A stretch of 64,000 nucleotides of DNA from Paracoccus aerodenitrificans (GCF_027913215.1 NZ_CP115784.1:310001-374000), one strand, 5' to 3'. Shown: positions 9,108 to 18,934, counted from the first letter of the stretch. Numbers and translations are program-made. Notes: generated by a model from the letters alone, not told the origin.

Positions 9108-10511
9108 ATGGTCAACCATCAGAAGGCGTTCGACGAAATTCACCGGCTGATCGGGGATCGTTTGTCACAGAAGCAATCCGACCGCGATCAGCATGCCCAG
9201 TCCGAGACATGGCATCGCGCTCCGCCCCCCGATGCTGTTGCATGGCCGGAGACTACCGCCGAGGTCAGCCGGATCCTTGAGATCTGCAATCGTCATCGCT
9301 GCCCGGTGATCGGCTGGGGGACGGGGACCTCGCTGGAGGGGCATGCGCTTGCCACTCAGGGCGGGCTTGTGCTGGATGTGATGCGGATGAACCGTGTGCT
9401 GGAGTTGCGGCCCGAAGATATGCTGGCCATTGTCCAGCCCGGCGTCACGCGTGAGGCGCTGAACACCGATCTCCGCGCCACCGGCCTGTTTTTTCCCATC
9501 GATCCCGGCGCCAATGCCAGTCTTGGGGGGATGGCGGCGACACGGGCCTCGGGGACGATGGCGGTGCGCTATGGCACGATGCGCGATGCGGTGCTGGCGC
9601 TTGAGGTTGTTCTGGCGGATGGCACCGTCATCCGCACCGGCACGAAAGCCGCGAAATCCAGTGCAGGATATGATCTGACCGCGCTTATGGTCGGGTCAGA
9701 GGGGACGTTAGGGATCATCACGGAACTGACCCTGCGTCTGCACGGCCAGCCAGAGGATTCGGCTGCCGCTGTCTGCGCATTCGGCAATATGCGGGATGCG
9801 GTGGACTGCGTTGCCATGACCATGCAAAGCGGCATTCCGATGGCCCGGATCGAGTTCATGGATGCTGTGGCGATGCGGGCCGTGAATCGCAATTCCGGCA
9901 CGGATTATCCCGAGCAGCCGCATCTGATGGTTGAATTCAACGGCTCTCCTGACGGGGTTCGTGCGAATGCGGCGGCCTTCGGCGAGATCGCCGCCGAATG
10001 TGGTGGGCAGGGTTTCCAATGGGCAAGCTCACCCGAAGATCGTCACCGTTTATGGGAGGCCCGTCACGCGGCCTATTGGGCGACGCTGAAACTGCGGCCG
10101 GGGGCGACCGGCGTTGTGACGGATGTCTGTGTGCCGATGTCCGAACTGCCCGGTGCGGTCGAGGCTGCGGCGGCGGCGATGGCCGAGGCCGGTTTACTGG
10201 GGAATATCGTCGGACATGTGGGCGACGGAAATTTCCATACATTGATGCTGGTCGAGCCGGGCAATCAGGAAGAGCTGTCCCGGGCTAAGAAAGCCGCAGA
10301 CGCGATGGCACGACGCGCCATCGAGGTCGGGGGAACGGTCAGCGGTGAACATGGAATAGGCGTGGGCAAACGCGGCCTGATGCAGGAACAGCATGGCGCG
10401 GCATGGGCGGTGATGGCCAGCATCAAGGCGGCGCTCGATCCGCATAATATCCTCAATCCCGGAAAGCTTGTGCCGGATCGGGACGGGGCATCGGATACGG
10501 GCCTGGCCTGA
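9108..10511 (+). CDS. FAD-binding oxidase, GlcD / D-lactate dehydrogenase type
   Basis: 467 residues. The N-terminal FAD_binding_4 (PCMH) domain has the flavin loop GWGTGTSLEGHA and NASLGGMAATRASGT; the C-terminal FAD-oxidase_C domain has HVGDGNFH and SGEHGIGVGKRGL. Such enzymes oxidise 2-hydroxy acids (D-lactate, glycolate, 2-hydroxyglutarate) and pass electrons to cytochrome c or quinone. The long open frame from 8088 is an artefact; the ATG at 9108 has AAAAGGGAAGCGGC upstream and matches the family start. There is no glcE/glcF neighbour, so a cytochrome-linked D-lactate dehydrogenase is more likely than glycolate oxidase, but this is not certain. Confidence 0.92.
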   Translation: MVNHQKAFDEIHRLIGDRLSQKQSDRDQHAQSETWHRAPPPDAVAWPETTAEVSRILEICNRHRCPVIGWGTGTSLEGHALATQGGLVLDVMRMNRVLELRPEDMLAIVQPGVTREALNTDLRATGLFFPIDPGANASLGGMAATRASGTMAVRYGTMRDAVLALEVVLADGTVIRTGTKAAKSSAGYDLTALMVGSEGTLGIITELTLRLHGQPEDSAAAVCAFGNMRDAVDCVAMTMQSGIPMARIEFMDAVAMRAVNRNSGTDYPEQPHLMVEFNGSPDGVRANAAAFGEIAAECGGQGFQWASSPEDRHRLWEARHAAYWATLKLRPGATGVVTDVCVPMSELPGAVEAAAAAMAEAGLLGNIVGHVGDGNFHTLMLVEPGNQEELSRAKKAADAMARRAIEVGGTVSGEHGIGVGKRGLMQEQHGAAWAVMASIKAALDPHNILNPGKLVPDRDGASDTGLA

Positions 10512-10738
10512 CCGGACAGATGCCGCAGCGAGCAGCAAGCCTGCCCGGAAAGCCGGGCACATAAGCCTGCGCTGTTCCCGGCTGTTTCAGCCCGGAATGT
10601 GGCGTTGATCGCATATCTGTTGCCGGAAGCCCTCAGCTACGGGAAGCTTCCATGCTCTGACGCGTTCGTGAGGACCGATCACCCGTGACATGGCCCCGTG
10701 ATACTGCGATAAGAACGCAAACAACCTCGGGGGGCAGC

Positions 10739-11539
10739 GTGTCGCGGGTACTCACCATTCTTTCGGTCTTCGCCGTGCTGTTTCTGGCAGCATGTGGTGG
10801 CGGTCAGCGCACGGTTACGGTTCCGTCCGGGGGCGGAGGCTGGGTCGGCGGCGCGGTGCCTCAGCTTGGCGATAACAATCCCCATACATGGCAGGGCGGT
10901 CACCCCTATGGGCTGCCCGTGCACGGGATCGATATTTCCCGCTGGCAGGGCAATATCGACTGGAACCGGGTCCGCAGATCGGGCGTCAGCTTCGCCTTTC
11001 TGAAGGCAACCGAGGGCGGGGATCACAGCGATCCCGAATTCCAGCGCTACTGGCGCGAGGCGGGTGCTGCCGGGATTCCGCGCGGGGCCTATCATTACTA
11101 TTATTTCTGCCGCTCGGGTGCCGAGCAGGCGGCATGGTTCATCCGCAACGTGCCGCGTCAGGCCGGCTCGATGCCGCCGGTGCTGGATATCGAGTGGACC
11201 AATTCGCGCACCTGTCCACGCCGCCCCGGATCGGCTGAGATCCTGCGCGAGGCGAATATCTTCCTGGCGATCCTGCAACGCCATTACGGCCAGCAGCCCA
11301 TCGTCTATACGACGGTCGATTTTTACCGTGAAACCGGCATCGGGCGTCTGAATGCCGAGTTCTGGCTGCGCTCGGTCGCGGATCATCCGCGGAATGTCTA
11401 TCCCGGCCAGAACTGGACTTTCTGGCAATATACCGGCACTGGCACCGTTCCCGGAATCAGCGGCAATGTCGATCTGAACGCCTTTGCAGGTAATGTGGGA
11501 CAATGGCGGGCATGGTTGAATCGTCGCCTCGTACGCTGA
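10739..11539 (+). CDS. GH25 muramidase-like lipoprotein
   Basis: 266 residues from a GTG start. The signal peptide ends in the lipobox LAAC (Cys19), so the mature protein is probably membrane-anchored. A Gly/Val-rich linker leads to a glycoside hydrolase family 25 domain with HGIDISRWQGNIDW, FAFLKATEGGDHSDPEF and the acidic pair in PVLDIEW. These enzymes cut the NAM-NAG bond of peptidoglycan. An upstream in-frame ATG at 10685 would add 18 residues before the signal peptide and is less likely. The 3' end overlaps the CPBP gene by 37 nt. The cell-wall target is inferred from the family. Confidence 0.88.
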   Translation: MSRVLTILSVFAVLFLAACGGGQRTVTVPSGGGGWVGGAVPQLGDNNPHTWQGGHPYGLPVHGIDISRWQGNIDWNRVRRSGVSFAFLKATEGGDHSDPEFQRYWREAGAAGIPRGAYHYYYFCRSGAEQAAWFIRNVPRQAGSMPPVLDIEWTNSRTCPRRPGSAEILREANIFLAILQRHYGQQPIVYTTVDFYRETGIGRLNAEFWLRSVADHPRNVYPGQNWTFWQYTGTGTVPGISGNVDLNAFAGNVGQWRAWLNRRLVR

Positions 11540-12207
11540 CGAAGCGGTTCAACTGGGGACAGCCCGGCCAGACCGGCCGGGCGCGTCTTGCGGTTGAGTT
11601 CGCGCTTCTGTTCATCGCCATTCCCGTGGCGATTGCGCTGTTCCTGCCGCCCCGGCAGATGTTTGAGGCGCTGTTCATCTTTTCATTGCTGGGGCTTGCG
11701 CTTCTGTGGTGGACCGGAGGCTTCAACTGGCGCGATTTTCTGCGCGGATGGCGGCGCTTCGACTGGAAACTGTTTCTGGGATTTTCGGCAGTCACCTTAA
11801 CCGCCTCGGTTCTGGTCCTGTATATCACCCAACCCGAGGCCATGTTCTCATTCCTGCGCCGCAACCCGGCCTTCCTGCTGGTGATCTGGGCGCTGTATCC
11901 GCTGCTGTCGGCCCTTCCGCAGGAGCTGATTTTCCGCGTCCTTTTCTTCCACCGCTATGGAAGGCTGTTCACCGGGCCGGGGCAGGCGGTGCTGGCCAAT
12001 GCCGCGATCTTCAGCCTTGCGCATCTGATGTACTGGAACTGGATCGTCGCCATCTTCACCTTCGCCGGGGGCGTCGCCTTTGCCGTGGGCTATCTGCGGC
12101 GTGGCTTTCTCTGGGCGTGGTCGCTGCATGCCATTGCGGGTAATATCCTGTTCGCAGTGGGCATGGGTGTCTATTTTTATTCCGGAAATGCGGTGCGTCC
12201 GTTCTGA
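11503..12207 (+). CDS. CPBP family intramembrane metalloprotease-like protein
   Basis: 234 residues with about six membrane helices. The CPBP (Abi/CaaX-like) motifs are present in reduced form: PQELIFR where many members have EExxxR, SLAHLMYWNW as motif 2 and LHAIAGN as motif 3. Members are intramembrane proteases or protease-like proteins with roles in protein maturation or immunity. The start overlaps the GH25 gene by 37 nt; an ATG at 11512 is an alternative. The overlap implies cotranscription with the muramidase-like lipoprotein. With one Glu in motif 1, activity is plausible but unproven. Confidence 0.85.
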   Translation: MAGMVESSPRTLTKRFNWGQPGQTGRARLAVEFALLFIAIPVAIALFLPPRQMFEALFIFSLLGLALLWWTGGFNWRDFLRGWRRFDWKLFLGFSAVTLTASVLVLYITQPEAMFSFLRRNPAFLLVIWALYPLLSALPQELIFRVLFFHRYGRLFTGPGQAVLANAAIFSLAHLMYWNWIVAIFTFAGGVAFAVGYLRRGFLWAWSLHAIAGNILFAVGMGVYFYSGNAVRPF

Positions 12208-12269
12208 CGTGCGGCTTGACTTCGCGCTCTCAAACAGGTTGATGCGGGCCTGACAAAAAGGGGTCCGCC

Positions 12270-14042
12270 ATGCACGCTTATCGCAGCCACACCTGCGCCG
12301 ATCTGACCGCCGCCAATGCCGGAGAAGAGGTCCGCCTGTCAGGCTGGGTTCACCGGGTCCGCGACCACGGGGGCGTGCTGTTCGTCGATCTGCGCGATCA
12401 TTACGGCATGACGCAGGTGCTGGCCGACAGCGACTCACCCGCTTTCGCGGCGATGGAAAAGCTGCGGGCGGAAACCGTGATCCGCGTCGATGGTCGCGTG
12501 AAGATGCGGGATGAGGCGCTGCGCAATGCCAAACTGCCCACCGGCGATATCGAGGTCTATGCGACCGCGCTTGAGGTTCTGGGCCCGGCAGAGGAACTGC
12601 CCCTGCCGGTTTTCGGCGATCAGGACTATCCCGAGGAAACCCGGCTGACCTATCGCTTCCTCGATCTGCGCCGCGAGAGCCTGCATAACAATATCATGCT
12701 GCGTTCCAAGGTGATCCGGTCCCTGCGCAACCGCATGTGGGATACCGGCTTCACCGAATTCCAGACCCCGATTATCACCGCATCGTCGCCCGAAGGGGCG
12801 CGGGATTTTCTGGTCCCCTCGCGCCTGCATCCGGGCAAATTCTATGCGCTGCCGCAGGCCCCGCAGCAGTTCAAGCAGCTGATCATGGTCGCCGGTTTCG
12901 ACCGCTATTTCCAGATCGCCCCCTGTTTCCGCGACGAAGATCCCCGTGCGGATCGCTCACCGACCGATTTCTATCAGCTTGACGTCGAGATGAGCTTTGT
13001 CGAGCAAGAGGACGTTTTCGCCGCCATCCAGCCCGTCATTCAGGGCCTGTTCGAGGAATTCGGCGAGGGCCGTCGCGTCGATACGGACTGGCCGCGCATC
13101 CCCTATGCCGAGGCGATGCTGAAATATGGCAGCGACAAGCCAGACCTGCGCAACCCGATCGAGATGCAGGTGGTGAGCGACCATTTCCACGGCTCGGGTT
13201 TTGCGGTTTTCGCGAAGCTGCTGGAGCAGGAGGGGACCGAGGTTCGCGCCATTCCTGCGCCGAAGGGTGGCAGCCGTAAATTCGCTGACCGGATGAATGC
13301 GTTCGCGCAGAAGGAAGGTCTGCCGGGGATGGGGTATATCTTCTGGCGCAAGGGTGATGACGGCATGGAAGCCGCCGGCCCCATCGCCAAGAATATCGGC
13401 CCCGAACGCACCGAGGCCATCCGCCAGCAGCTTGGTCTGGGCGAGGGCGACGCGGCCTTCTTCCTCGGCGGCAAACCCGAGGCCTTTGAGGCCGTTGCCG
13501 GTCGTGCCCGCAATGAGATCGGGCGCGAACTTGGTCTGACCGACGAAAACCAGTTCAAATTCGCCTGGATCGTTGATTTCCCGATGTATGAGAAAGACGA
13601 CGAGGGCAAGATCGATTTCAGCCATAACCCGTTCTCGATGCCGCAGGGCGGGATGGAGGCGCTGAACGGTGATCCTCTGGCGGTGAAGGGCTATCAGTAT
13701 GATCTGGCCTGTAACGGCTATGAATTGATCAGCGGCGCGATCCGGAACCACAAGCCGGAAATCATGTTCAAGGCGTTCGAACTGGCCGGTTATGGCAGGG
13801 ACGATGTCGAAAAGCGGTTCGGCGGGATGGTCAAGGCGTTCCGCTATGGCGCACCGCCCCACGGCGGTTGTGCGGCGGGGATCGACCGGATCGTGATGCT
13901 GCTGGCGGATGAGCAGAATATCCGTGAGGTCATCATGTTCCCGATGAACCAGCGGGCCGAGGATCTGATGATGAACGCGCCCTCTGACCCGACGAATGAG
14001 CAGATGCGCGAGCTTCGCCTGCGGGTGATCCCCAAGGATTAA
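12270..14042 (+). CDS. aspS: aspartate--tRNA ligase AspS
   Basis: 590 residues, the usual bacterial AspRS length. It has an N-terminal OB-fold anticodon-binding domain ([20 protein letters not shown]), the class II catalytic core with motif 2 [10 protein letters not shown], a GAD insertion in the middle and motif 3 GIDRIVMLL. It attaches aspartate to tRNA-Asp, and in bacteria lacking AsnRS it can also act on tRNA-Asn. It stands alone on the plus strand, with a GGGG-type ribosome binding site before the ATG. Confidence 0.97.
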   Translation: MHAYRSHTCADLTAANAGEEVRLSGWVHRVRDHGGVLFVDLRDHYGMTQVLADSDSPAFAAMEKLRAETVIRVDGRVKMRDEALRNAKLPTGDIEVYATALEVLGPAEELPLPVFGDQDYPEETRLTYRFLDLRRESLHNNIMLRSKVIRSLRNRMWDTGFTEFQTPIITASSPEGARDFLVPSRLHPGKFYALPQAPQQFKQLIMVAGFDRYFQIAPCFRDEDPRADRSPTDFYQLDVEMSFVEQEDVFAAIQPVIQGLFEEFGEGRRVDTDWPRIPYAEAMLKYGSDKPDLRNPIEMQVVSDHFHGSGFAVFAKLLEQEGTEVRAIPAPKGGSRKFADRMNAFAQKEGLPGMGYIFWRKGDDGMEAAGPIAKNIGPERTEAIRQQLGLGEGDAAFFLGGKPEAFEAVAGRARNEIGRELGLTDENQFKFAWIVDFPMYEKDDEGKIDFSHNPFSMPQGGMEALNGDPLAVKGYQYDLACNGYELISGAIRNHKPEIMFKAFELAGYGRDDVEKRFGGMVKAFRYGAPPHGGCAAGIDRIVMLLADEQNIREVIMFPMNQRAEDLMMNAPSDPTNEQMRELRLRVIPKD

Positions 14043-14188
14043 GAGGCGGTCCGGCAGTCCCGGCCCAGCACTGATGGCGGCAAATGCGGCGTCGACCGTC
14101 TCACCTGCTGGGGCAGATGCGCTGCTGGTGCTGTCCAAGATACGCATTCGCTCTTGCGTATGCCGGGTTTGTGCGGATTGTCGTCATC

Positions 14189-14890
14189 ATGACCGATACA
14201 GATGATCCTTCTTCACCCGGTGCCGAATTGCACGATTGGACGCCGCCCGCTCTGCCCGATCCGCCGGATATCCGGGGCCGCTATGTCCGGCTTCAACGTA
14301 TGGATGCCGACCGCGATACGGATGCGATCTTCGCGGCGACAAGGGATAATCCGACGCTCTGGGATTATATGAGTATCGGTCCGTTTGATACCGCCTCTCA
14401 GCTTCGGGACTGGATATACACTGCCAACCGGCCCGACCAGATATTCTATGCGTTCACCGCTGAAGGGACGGATACACCCTTCGGCTATGCCGCCTTCATG
14501 CGGATCGATGCGCCGAATGGCGTGCTGGAGATCGGTCATGTCATGATCGGCTCGGATGCTCAGCGCAGCCGTGCCTCCTCAGAGGCGCTGACCCTGATGA
14601 TCGACTGGGCGTTCAGCGCCGGATACCGGCGTGTCGAGTGGAAATGTAACGCGCTGAACGCAGCGTCCCGCAAAGCCGCGCGGCGCTATGGGTTCACCTT
14701 TGAGGGCATTTTCCGGAATCATATGATCATGAAGGGGCGCAACCGCGATACGGCATGGTTTTCGATCATCGCTGCGGAATGGCCCGGTCTGAGTCGGGCC
14801 TTTGCGGACTGGCTCGATCCCAGGAATTTCGACGAGAACGGGCGGCAGAAGCTGCGTCTTTCGGAGCTTACGCACTCTGCCTTGAACTGA
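14189..14890 (+). CDS. GNAT family N-acetyltransferase, RimJ/RimL-like
   Basis: 233 residues. The acetyltransferase fold of the RimJ/RimL type is seen in LEIGHVMIGSDAQRSRASSEAL, here read in two parts: the strand before LEIGHVMIG and the CoA-binding turn at QRSRASSEA. The C-terminal part YRRVEWKCNALNAASRKAA and YGFTFEGIFRNHMIMKGRNR is typical of the family. It probably acetylates a protein N-terminus or small amine. The frame opens at 14084, but the upstream segment is Cys/Arg-rich and unlike the family, so the ATG at 14189 was chosen. Confidence 0.88.
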   Translation: MTDTDDPSSPGAELHDWTPPALPDPPDIRGRYVRLQRMDADRDTDAIFAATRDNPTLWDYMSIGPFDTASQLRDWIYTANRPDQIFYAFTAEGTDTPFGYAAFMRIDAPNGVLEIGHVMIGSDAQRSRASSEALTLMIDWAFSAGYRRVEWKCNALNAASRKAARRYGFTFEGIFRNHMIMKGRNRDTAWFSIIAAEWPGLSRAFADWLDPRNFDENGRQKLRLSELTHSALN

Positions 14891-15029
14891 GAATGCCGGT
14901 CGCAAGGCGGCTTTGCCTTGTTCTGTCAGGCGGTTCCATCGAGATCACCGACGGCAGGCCCCTGAGACAGTTTTCCACTCACGGCTCTGGCGCCTGCGGC
15001 GAGGGAGCATCGACCGCAGGCACCAGAAC

Positions 15030-15761
15030 TCAGGCCGAGGCGACATCCGCCAGCCTGGAATGGACCAACCCGCTGATCCGGGTCAGGTCGGTTGCCACGG
15101 TGCGGCCCGCCCTGTGATCGCGGGATAGTGCTGCCGCTGCTTCCGCCAGCTTCGTATCATGCGCGGAACGGGCAACGCCGGTCAGAAACCCCGCAATATA
15201 GTCGATGACAGTCCCGTCATTCGCCGAGGCAAGCATATCCGCGACATGAGCCAGATCTTCGCGCAACGTTTCATGATCCGGGATCACCACATCGTCGGGC
15301 AGGATCCGTGGTCCGCGCGGAACCGCATCCGGGGGCAGGGCCGACAGCACGGCCTGCTGGAAAACGGCCAGATTATCGATGGGCTTTGCAAGGAAGCCTT
15401 CCGCACCGGCGGCAAGGGCGGTATCGCGCTGATCAGGATCGCCGGAAATCGCCAGCACGACCGGAGATTTGCCGTCGGCTGTGCGGACGCGTTCAATCAG
15501 TTCCGTCCCGCATCCGTCGGGAAGGCCCATATCGACGATCAGCACACTGGGGCGATATGTCTGCAGGTGCCGCGTCGCAGCGCGAAGACAATCCGCCCGC
15601 CGGATCCTTGCGCCGGAGCGCAGGCAGAGAAGGCGCAACGCTTCGGATGCGAAGCGCGAATCTTCGACGACGAGAACGGTCAGACCCGAAAGCGGCCGCC
15701 CCGGAAGCTGCGCGGTCCAGAGCTTCGGCTGTACCCCCGGCAAGTTGGAACTGGTCTGCAT
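15030..15761 (-). CDS. response regulator with C-terminal helical domain
   Basis: 243 residues. The receiver domain (about 25-145) has the acidic pair in VLVVEDSRFASE, the phospho-acceptor Asp in VLIVDMGLPDG, and the conserved Lys in FLAKPID, so it should be phosphorylatable. The C-terminal 85 residues are helical with no DNA-binding motif; the stretch RSAHDTKLAEAA faintly resembles a histidine phosphotransfer helix. No partner kinase lies nearby. The ATG at 15761 has GGGGA upstream and skips an implausible 36-residue extension. The output function is unknown. Confidence 0.85.
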   Translation of the reverse strand: MQTSSNLPGVQPKLWTAQLPGRPLSGLTVLVVEDSRFASEALRLLCLRSGARIRRADCLRAATRHLQTYRPSVLIVDMGLPDGCGTELIERVRTADGKSPVVLAISGDPDQRDTALAAGAEGFLAKPIDNLAVFQQAVLSALPPDAVPRGPRILPDDVVIPDHETLREDLAHVADMLASANDGTVIDYIAGFLTGVARSAHDTKLAEAAAALSRDHRAGRTVATDLTRISGLVHSRLADVASA

Positions 15762-15943
15762 TCTACAATCCCCGCATGGTCTCTGCTGATGGATCGAGGC
15801 TAGGGCCGAATCTGCTAAGTTTGCGTTAATCCCGCGGCGTTTTTCTTGGATTCTCCGTCCGCGAAGCATAGACAGGCTGCTGAACAGCCGTCCGGGCCGC
15901 GTTGCCGCGACCGGCGCACGTAACCGCAGCAGGAGCGAATCAG

Positions 15944-16213
15944 ATGAATCTTACCGGTGGCATCGTCCTTTACGCCGTGCTGTGGTTTCTGACCCTGTTC
16001 ATCCTGCTGCCCATCGGCCTGATCAGTCAGGACGAGGCGGGCGAGGTGGTTCCCGGGACACATGGCGGAGCGCCTCATAATCCCGAGCTTGGAAGAAAAG
16101 CACTGTGGGCGACGGTGATTTCCGCAGTGCTTTGGGTGGGTTGCGCCTATCTGATCCTAGGCGGAGCCATCACTCAGGAAGACGTGATTGGTTGGGACCG
16201 ACTGATCCGCTGA
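15944..16213 (+). CDS. DUF1467 family small membrane protein
   Basis: 89 residues with two membrane helices (IVLYAVLWFLTLFILLPIGL and a second ending in AYLILGGAITQED) around a short polar loop. This matches DUF1467, a family typical of alphaproteobacteria with no known function. The start has an ideal AGGAG box 9 nt upstream. Its 3' end overlaps the convergent EI24 gene by 44 nt. Confidence 0.9.
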   Translation: MNLTGGIVLYAVLWFLTLFILLPIGLISQDEAGEVVPGTHGGAPHNPELGRKALWATVISAVLWVGCAYLILGGAITQEDVIGWDRLIR

Positions 16214-16886
16214 CCAGATGGAACAGATGAGTGAATGACGCCGCCGCCAGAACCGGCACGGCGATGTTCAGCAGCGGCACGGTCAGGGCGAAGGCGATCA
16301 TGATGCCCAGTATCGTCGCCGATGCCGCGTTTCGCTGGCGAATCCAGGTAGCCTCCGGGTCGGAAAGATGGCGGCGGGCGGCCATCTGGAAGAACTCGCG
16401 CCCAAGCAGCCAGCCATTCGCGCCGTAAAACAGGACCGGCGCGAAGGGGCCGAGAAACGGCGTCGCGACCAGAGAGACAATGCCGATCAGAAGCGCAAGC
16501 CCCATCACCGCCAGAGATTCAAGCATCCCATCCCAGAAATCCGACTCGACGCCCTGTCTGCTGGCGTAATGCAGCGCTTCGACCCGTGCCGAGACCCGTT
16601 CGGCATAAAGCCCTGAAAACGCCGCCGCGACCGGAGCCATCAGGAAGAAGCCCAGAACCGGAAACAGGGCGAGACTGCCCCAGCTCAGAACCGGGCCAAG
16701 CGTGATTTCTCCCCAGAAGGGAAGGGTGAAACTGCCGGGGGTAAAGCTGCGTAACGCCCAGAACAGCACTGCCTGAAGAGCGATGAAAAGAAGGACCGTC
16801 AGGGCCGCGCCGCGCAGCACCAGCCCGAAGATCTGCGGGCGCAGCATATCGCCCCAGCCTTTCAGAAGCGCACGAAACGAGGTCAT
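16170..16886 (-). CDS. EI24 / CysZ-like membrane protein
   Basis: 238 residues with four or more hydrophobic segments and the layout of EI24-domain proteins (start MTSFRALLKGWGDMLRPQIF; AVMGLALLIGIVSLVATPFL; FYGANGWLLGREFFQMAARR). CysZ, the best-known relative, is a sulfate permease, but distant members such as this one have no assigned substrate. It overlaps the upstream nitroreductase by 4 nt (ATGA), indicating translational coupling, and overlaps DUF1467 tail to tail. Confidence 0.85.
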   Translation of the reverse strand: MTSFRALLKGWGDMLRPQIFGLVLRGAALTVLLFIALQAVLFWALRSFTPGSFTLPFWGEITLGPVLSWGSLALFPVLGFFLMAPVAAAFSGLYAERVSARVEALHYASRQGVESDFWDGMLESLAVMGLALLIGIVSLVATPFLGPFAPVLFYGANGWLLGREFFQMAARRHLSDPEATWIRQRNAASATILGIMIAFALTVPLLNIAVPVLAAASFTHLFHLVSGSVGPNQSRLPE

Positions 16887-17455
16887 TCCAGTATCGTCGT
16901 CAGCGCGTCGATATCGGGGCGGGGCCGCTCGGGCGGGGCGGAATCGCCACGGCTGCCGATATGGATCAGCCCGGCAATCCGTTCATCCCCGGTCAGCCCC
17001 AGATGGGCCCGCGCAAACTCAGGCCGCGACGCAATGCCGGTCAGCCAGCTTGCGCCATAGCCGCTGGTAAGGCAGGCATTCAGCAGGCCCAGACAGACAG
17101 CGCCCGCCGAGAGAAACTGCTCCCATTCCGGGACCTTCTCGCTGTGAACGGGCGAAGACACCACGGCGACCACCAAAGGCACGCGGAATGCGTTGCCATG
17201 CTTCGCGGCTTTCTCGGGCGGGTTGCCCATTGCGACCGATCCGGCCTCGACCAGAGGGGCCAGTCGCGACAGTGCCTCGCCGCGCAGCACCACGAAGCGC
17301 CACGGCTCCAGCTTGCCGTGATCCGGGACACGCGCGGCAAGCGTCAGCAGCCGTTTCAGTTCATCCCCGGAAGGGGCCGGTTCCTTAAGAAGCGCAGGCG
17401 GGACAGAGCGGCGTGTGCTGAAGAAATTGAGCGCGTCGTGATGTTTCTGGTTCAT
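16883..17455 (-). CDS. nitroreductase family protein, YdjA-like
   Basis: 190 residues, a single-domain FMN-binding nitroreductase. FFSTRRSVPP near the start binds FMN phosphate; ARVPDHGKLEPWRFVVLRG and the C-terminal GYGASWLTGI are typical of the YdjA subgroup. It probably reduces nitro groups or quinones with NAD(P)H; the natural substrate is unknown. The ATG at 17455 has AAGGAGA upstream and is preferred over the longer open frame. It is coupled by a 4-nt overlap to the EI24 gene. Confidence 0.92.
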   Translation of the reverse strand: MNQKHHDALNFFSTRRSVPPALLKEPAPSGDELKRLLTLAARVPDHGKLEPWRFVVLRGEALSRLAPLVEAGSVAMGNPPEKAAKHGNAFRVPLVVAVVSSPVHSEKVPEWEQFLSAGAVCLGLLNACLTSGYGASWLTGIASRPEFARAHLGLTGDERIAGLIHIGSRGDSAPPERPRPDIDALTTILE

Positions 17456-17542
17456 CGGGTTCTCCTTCGCAGACGGGTCTAGCGGCAGCGGACACGCAGG
17501 CCAAGACTTGACGGTAAAAGCGGCGGGGGCAATGAAATACTC

Positions 17543-17809
17543 ATGCGTATGGATCATCCCGACCTCACCCATCTTGCCGCGCCGGGGACCAGTTTCGATG
17601 TGCGGGTCACGCCGAAGGCGGGGGCGAATCGGATTACGTCGGACGACAGCGGGATGCTGCGCGTTCAGGTCACCGCAGTGCCGGAAAACGGCAAGGCCAC
17701 GGCAGCGGTGATAAGGCTGCTTGCGAAGGCGATCGGCATACCCAAATCCCGGCTGATCCTGATTCGCGGAGAGACATCGCGCGACAAATCCTTCCGCGTC
17801 GACCCCTAG
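17543..17809 (+). CDS. DUF167 / YggU family protein
   Basis: 88 residues matching DUF167: FDVRVTPKAGANRI near residue 20 and VTAVPENGKATAAVIRLLAK, with the terminal RDKSFRVDP. The family is small and conserved from bacteria to man, but its function is not established. Its stop codon overlaps by 4 nt the stop of the convergent small gene downstream. Confidence 0.92.
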   Translation: MRMDHPDLTHLAAPGTSFDVRVTPKAGANRITSDDSGMLRVQVTAVPENGKATAAVIRLLAKAIGIPKSRLILIRGETSRDKSFRVDP

Positions 17810-18042
17810 CGGCGGTCCAGCCGATACCCGCCCTCGGGCAGGTTCAGCGCCGCGCGAAGTTCATCCACCTGCCGAGCGCTCAGGGTGATCTCACTGTAAC
17901 GGTCGGTTTCGGGCTCATCCTGACGCAGCACGACACGGTCATCAAACGCCGTGATCGTCACGTCACCCTGCAAGGGAGCATTCTCCGGTTCGTCGATAAG
18001 GGTGATGATGGTGGCGTCGAATTCGTGCTCGATGGTAAACAT
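17806..18042 (-). CDS. small conserved hypothetical protein
   Basis: 78 residues, acidic, with no recognised domain: an N-terminal beta-rich part (MFTIEHEFDATIITLID) and a C-terminal helix (SARQVDELRAAL). The ATG at 18042 has GAGG 8 nt upstream and is favoured over the ATG at 18054. Coding seems likely because it fills the gap between yggU and the M48 gene exactly, with a short overlap. Function unknown. Confidence 0.65.
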   Translation of the reverse strand: MFTIEHEFDATIITLIDEPENAPLQGDVTITAFDDRVVLRQDEPETDRYSEITLSARQVDELRAALNLPEGGYRLDRR

Positions 18043-18147
18043 AATGCCTCGCATTCAAGGAATTTTGCAGACAGGGTGGCTTGAAGTGGTTTGCCTCGCA
18101 AGGGGGGCTTGTCTATCGTGAGGCATGATTGCCGTTCGAGAGTAGTT

Positions 18148-18924
18148 ATGCATCTGAAGAATTTCCGTCTTGCCGTTCTGTCCATCTTCAGCGCGGCAAT
18201 CCTGTCGGCCTGTACGCCCGTTGTTGTCAGTGATCCGCCGACTTCGCCTGCCCCGGCACAGCCTGAAGTGGTCACGACCGTCTCAAGACCTGCGGCCACA
18301 ACCCGCCGGACGCCGCAGCAGGCGGCGCGGAACTTCATCACCGTGATCGGCAGGATGGAACCTGCGGTCGAACGCGAATGCGTGGCGCGGCGGACGACGA
18401 ATATCAACTGTGATTATCAGTTCGTCGTCGATGACCGGCTTGAGCTTGAACCGAACGCCTTCCAGACGCTGGACAATTCCGGCCGCCCGATCATCGGCTT
18501 CACCGTATCGCTGATCGCGGCGGCGCAGAACGCTGATGAGCTTGCGTTCGTGGTCGGGCATGAGGCAAGCCATCACATCCTGAACCATCTTGCCCGCAAA
18601 TCGGGGTCTGCGACTGCGGGGGCGGTGATCCTTGGCGGGCTTGCCGCAGCGGCAGGGGCGGATTCATCGACGATCAGTTCGATCCAGCAAATCGGAGCGC
18701 AGGTTGGCTCGCGCGTTTATTCCAAGGATTGGGAGCTTCAGGCAGATTATCTGGGCGCGATCATCACAATGAATGCCGGTTATGATCCGGTGACCGGGGC
18801 AGAGTTCTTCCGCCGCATGCCCGATCCCGGCGACAGGATCCTCGGTTCACACCCGTCCCGCGCCGCGCGGATGACACAGGTCCAGCGAGCGGTGGCGGAT
18901 ATACGCTCGGGCCGGGTACGCTAG
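18148..18924 (+). CDS. M48 family metalloprotease, lipoprotein
   Basis: 258 residues. A signal peptide ending in LSAC (Cys22) predicts a lipoprotein. After a Pro/Thr-rich linker comes an M48-type peptidase domain with the zinc motif HEASHH in VVGHEASHHILNHLAR; the third ligand is probably the Glu in KDWELQADYLGA. Related periplasmic M48 proteins (BepA/LoiP type) take part in outer-membrane protein quality control. The ATG at 18148 was chosen because it gives a proper signal peptide. The DUF2254 gene follows 10 nt later. Confidence 0.9.
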   Translation: MHLKNFRLAVLSIFSAAILSACTPVVVSDPPTSPAPAQPEVVTTVSRPAATTRRTPQQAARNFITVIGRMEPAVERECVARRTTNINCDYQFVVDDRLELEPNAFQTLDNSGRPIIGFTVSLIAAAQNADELAFVVGHEASHHILNHLARKSGSATAGAVILGGLAAAAGADSSTISSIQQIGAQVGSRVYSKDWELQADYLGAIITMNAGYDPVTGAEFFRRMPDPGDRILGSHPSRAARMTQVQRAVADIRSGRVR

Positions 18925-18934
18925 GTCGGGCAGT

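Noticed and set aside
10542..10559. Hairpin TGCCCGG/CCGGGCA after the FAD oxidase as terminator
   Set aside because: The stem is short and no T run follows; not enough to call a terminator.
14902..15025. Inverted repeats between the GNAT and response regulator genes
   Set aside because: Arms are short or imperfect and there is no T run on either strand.
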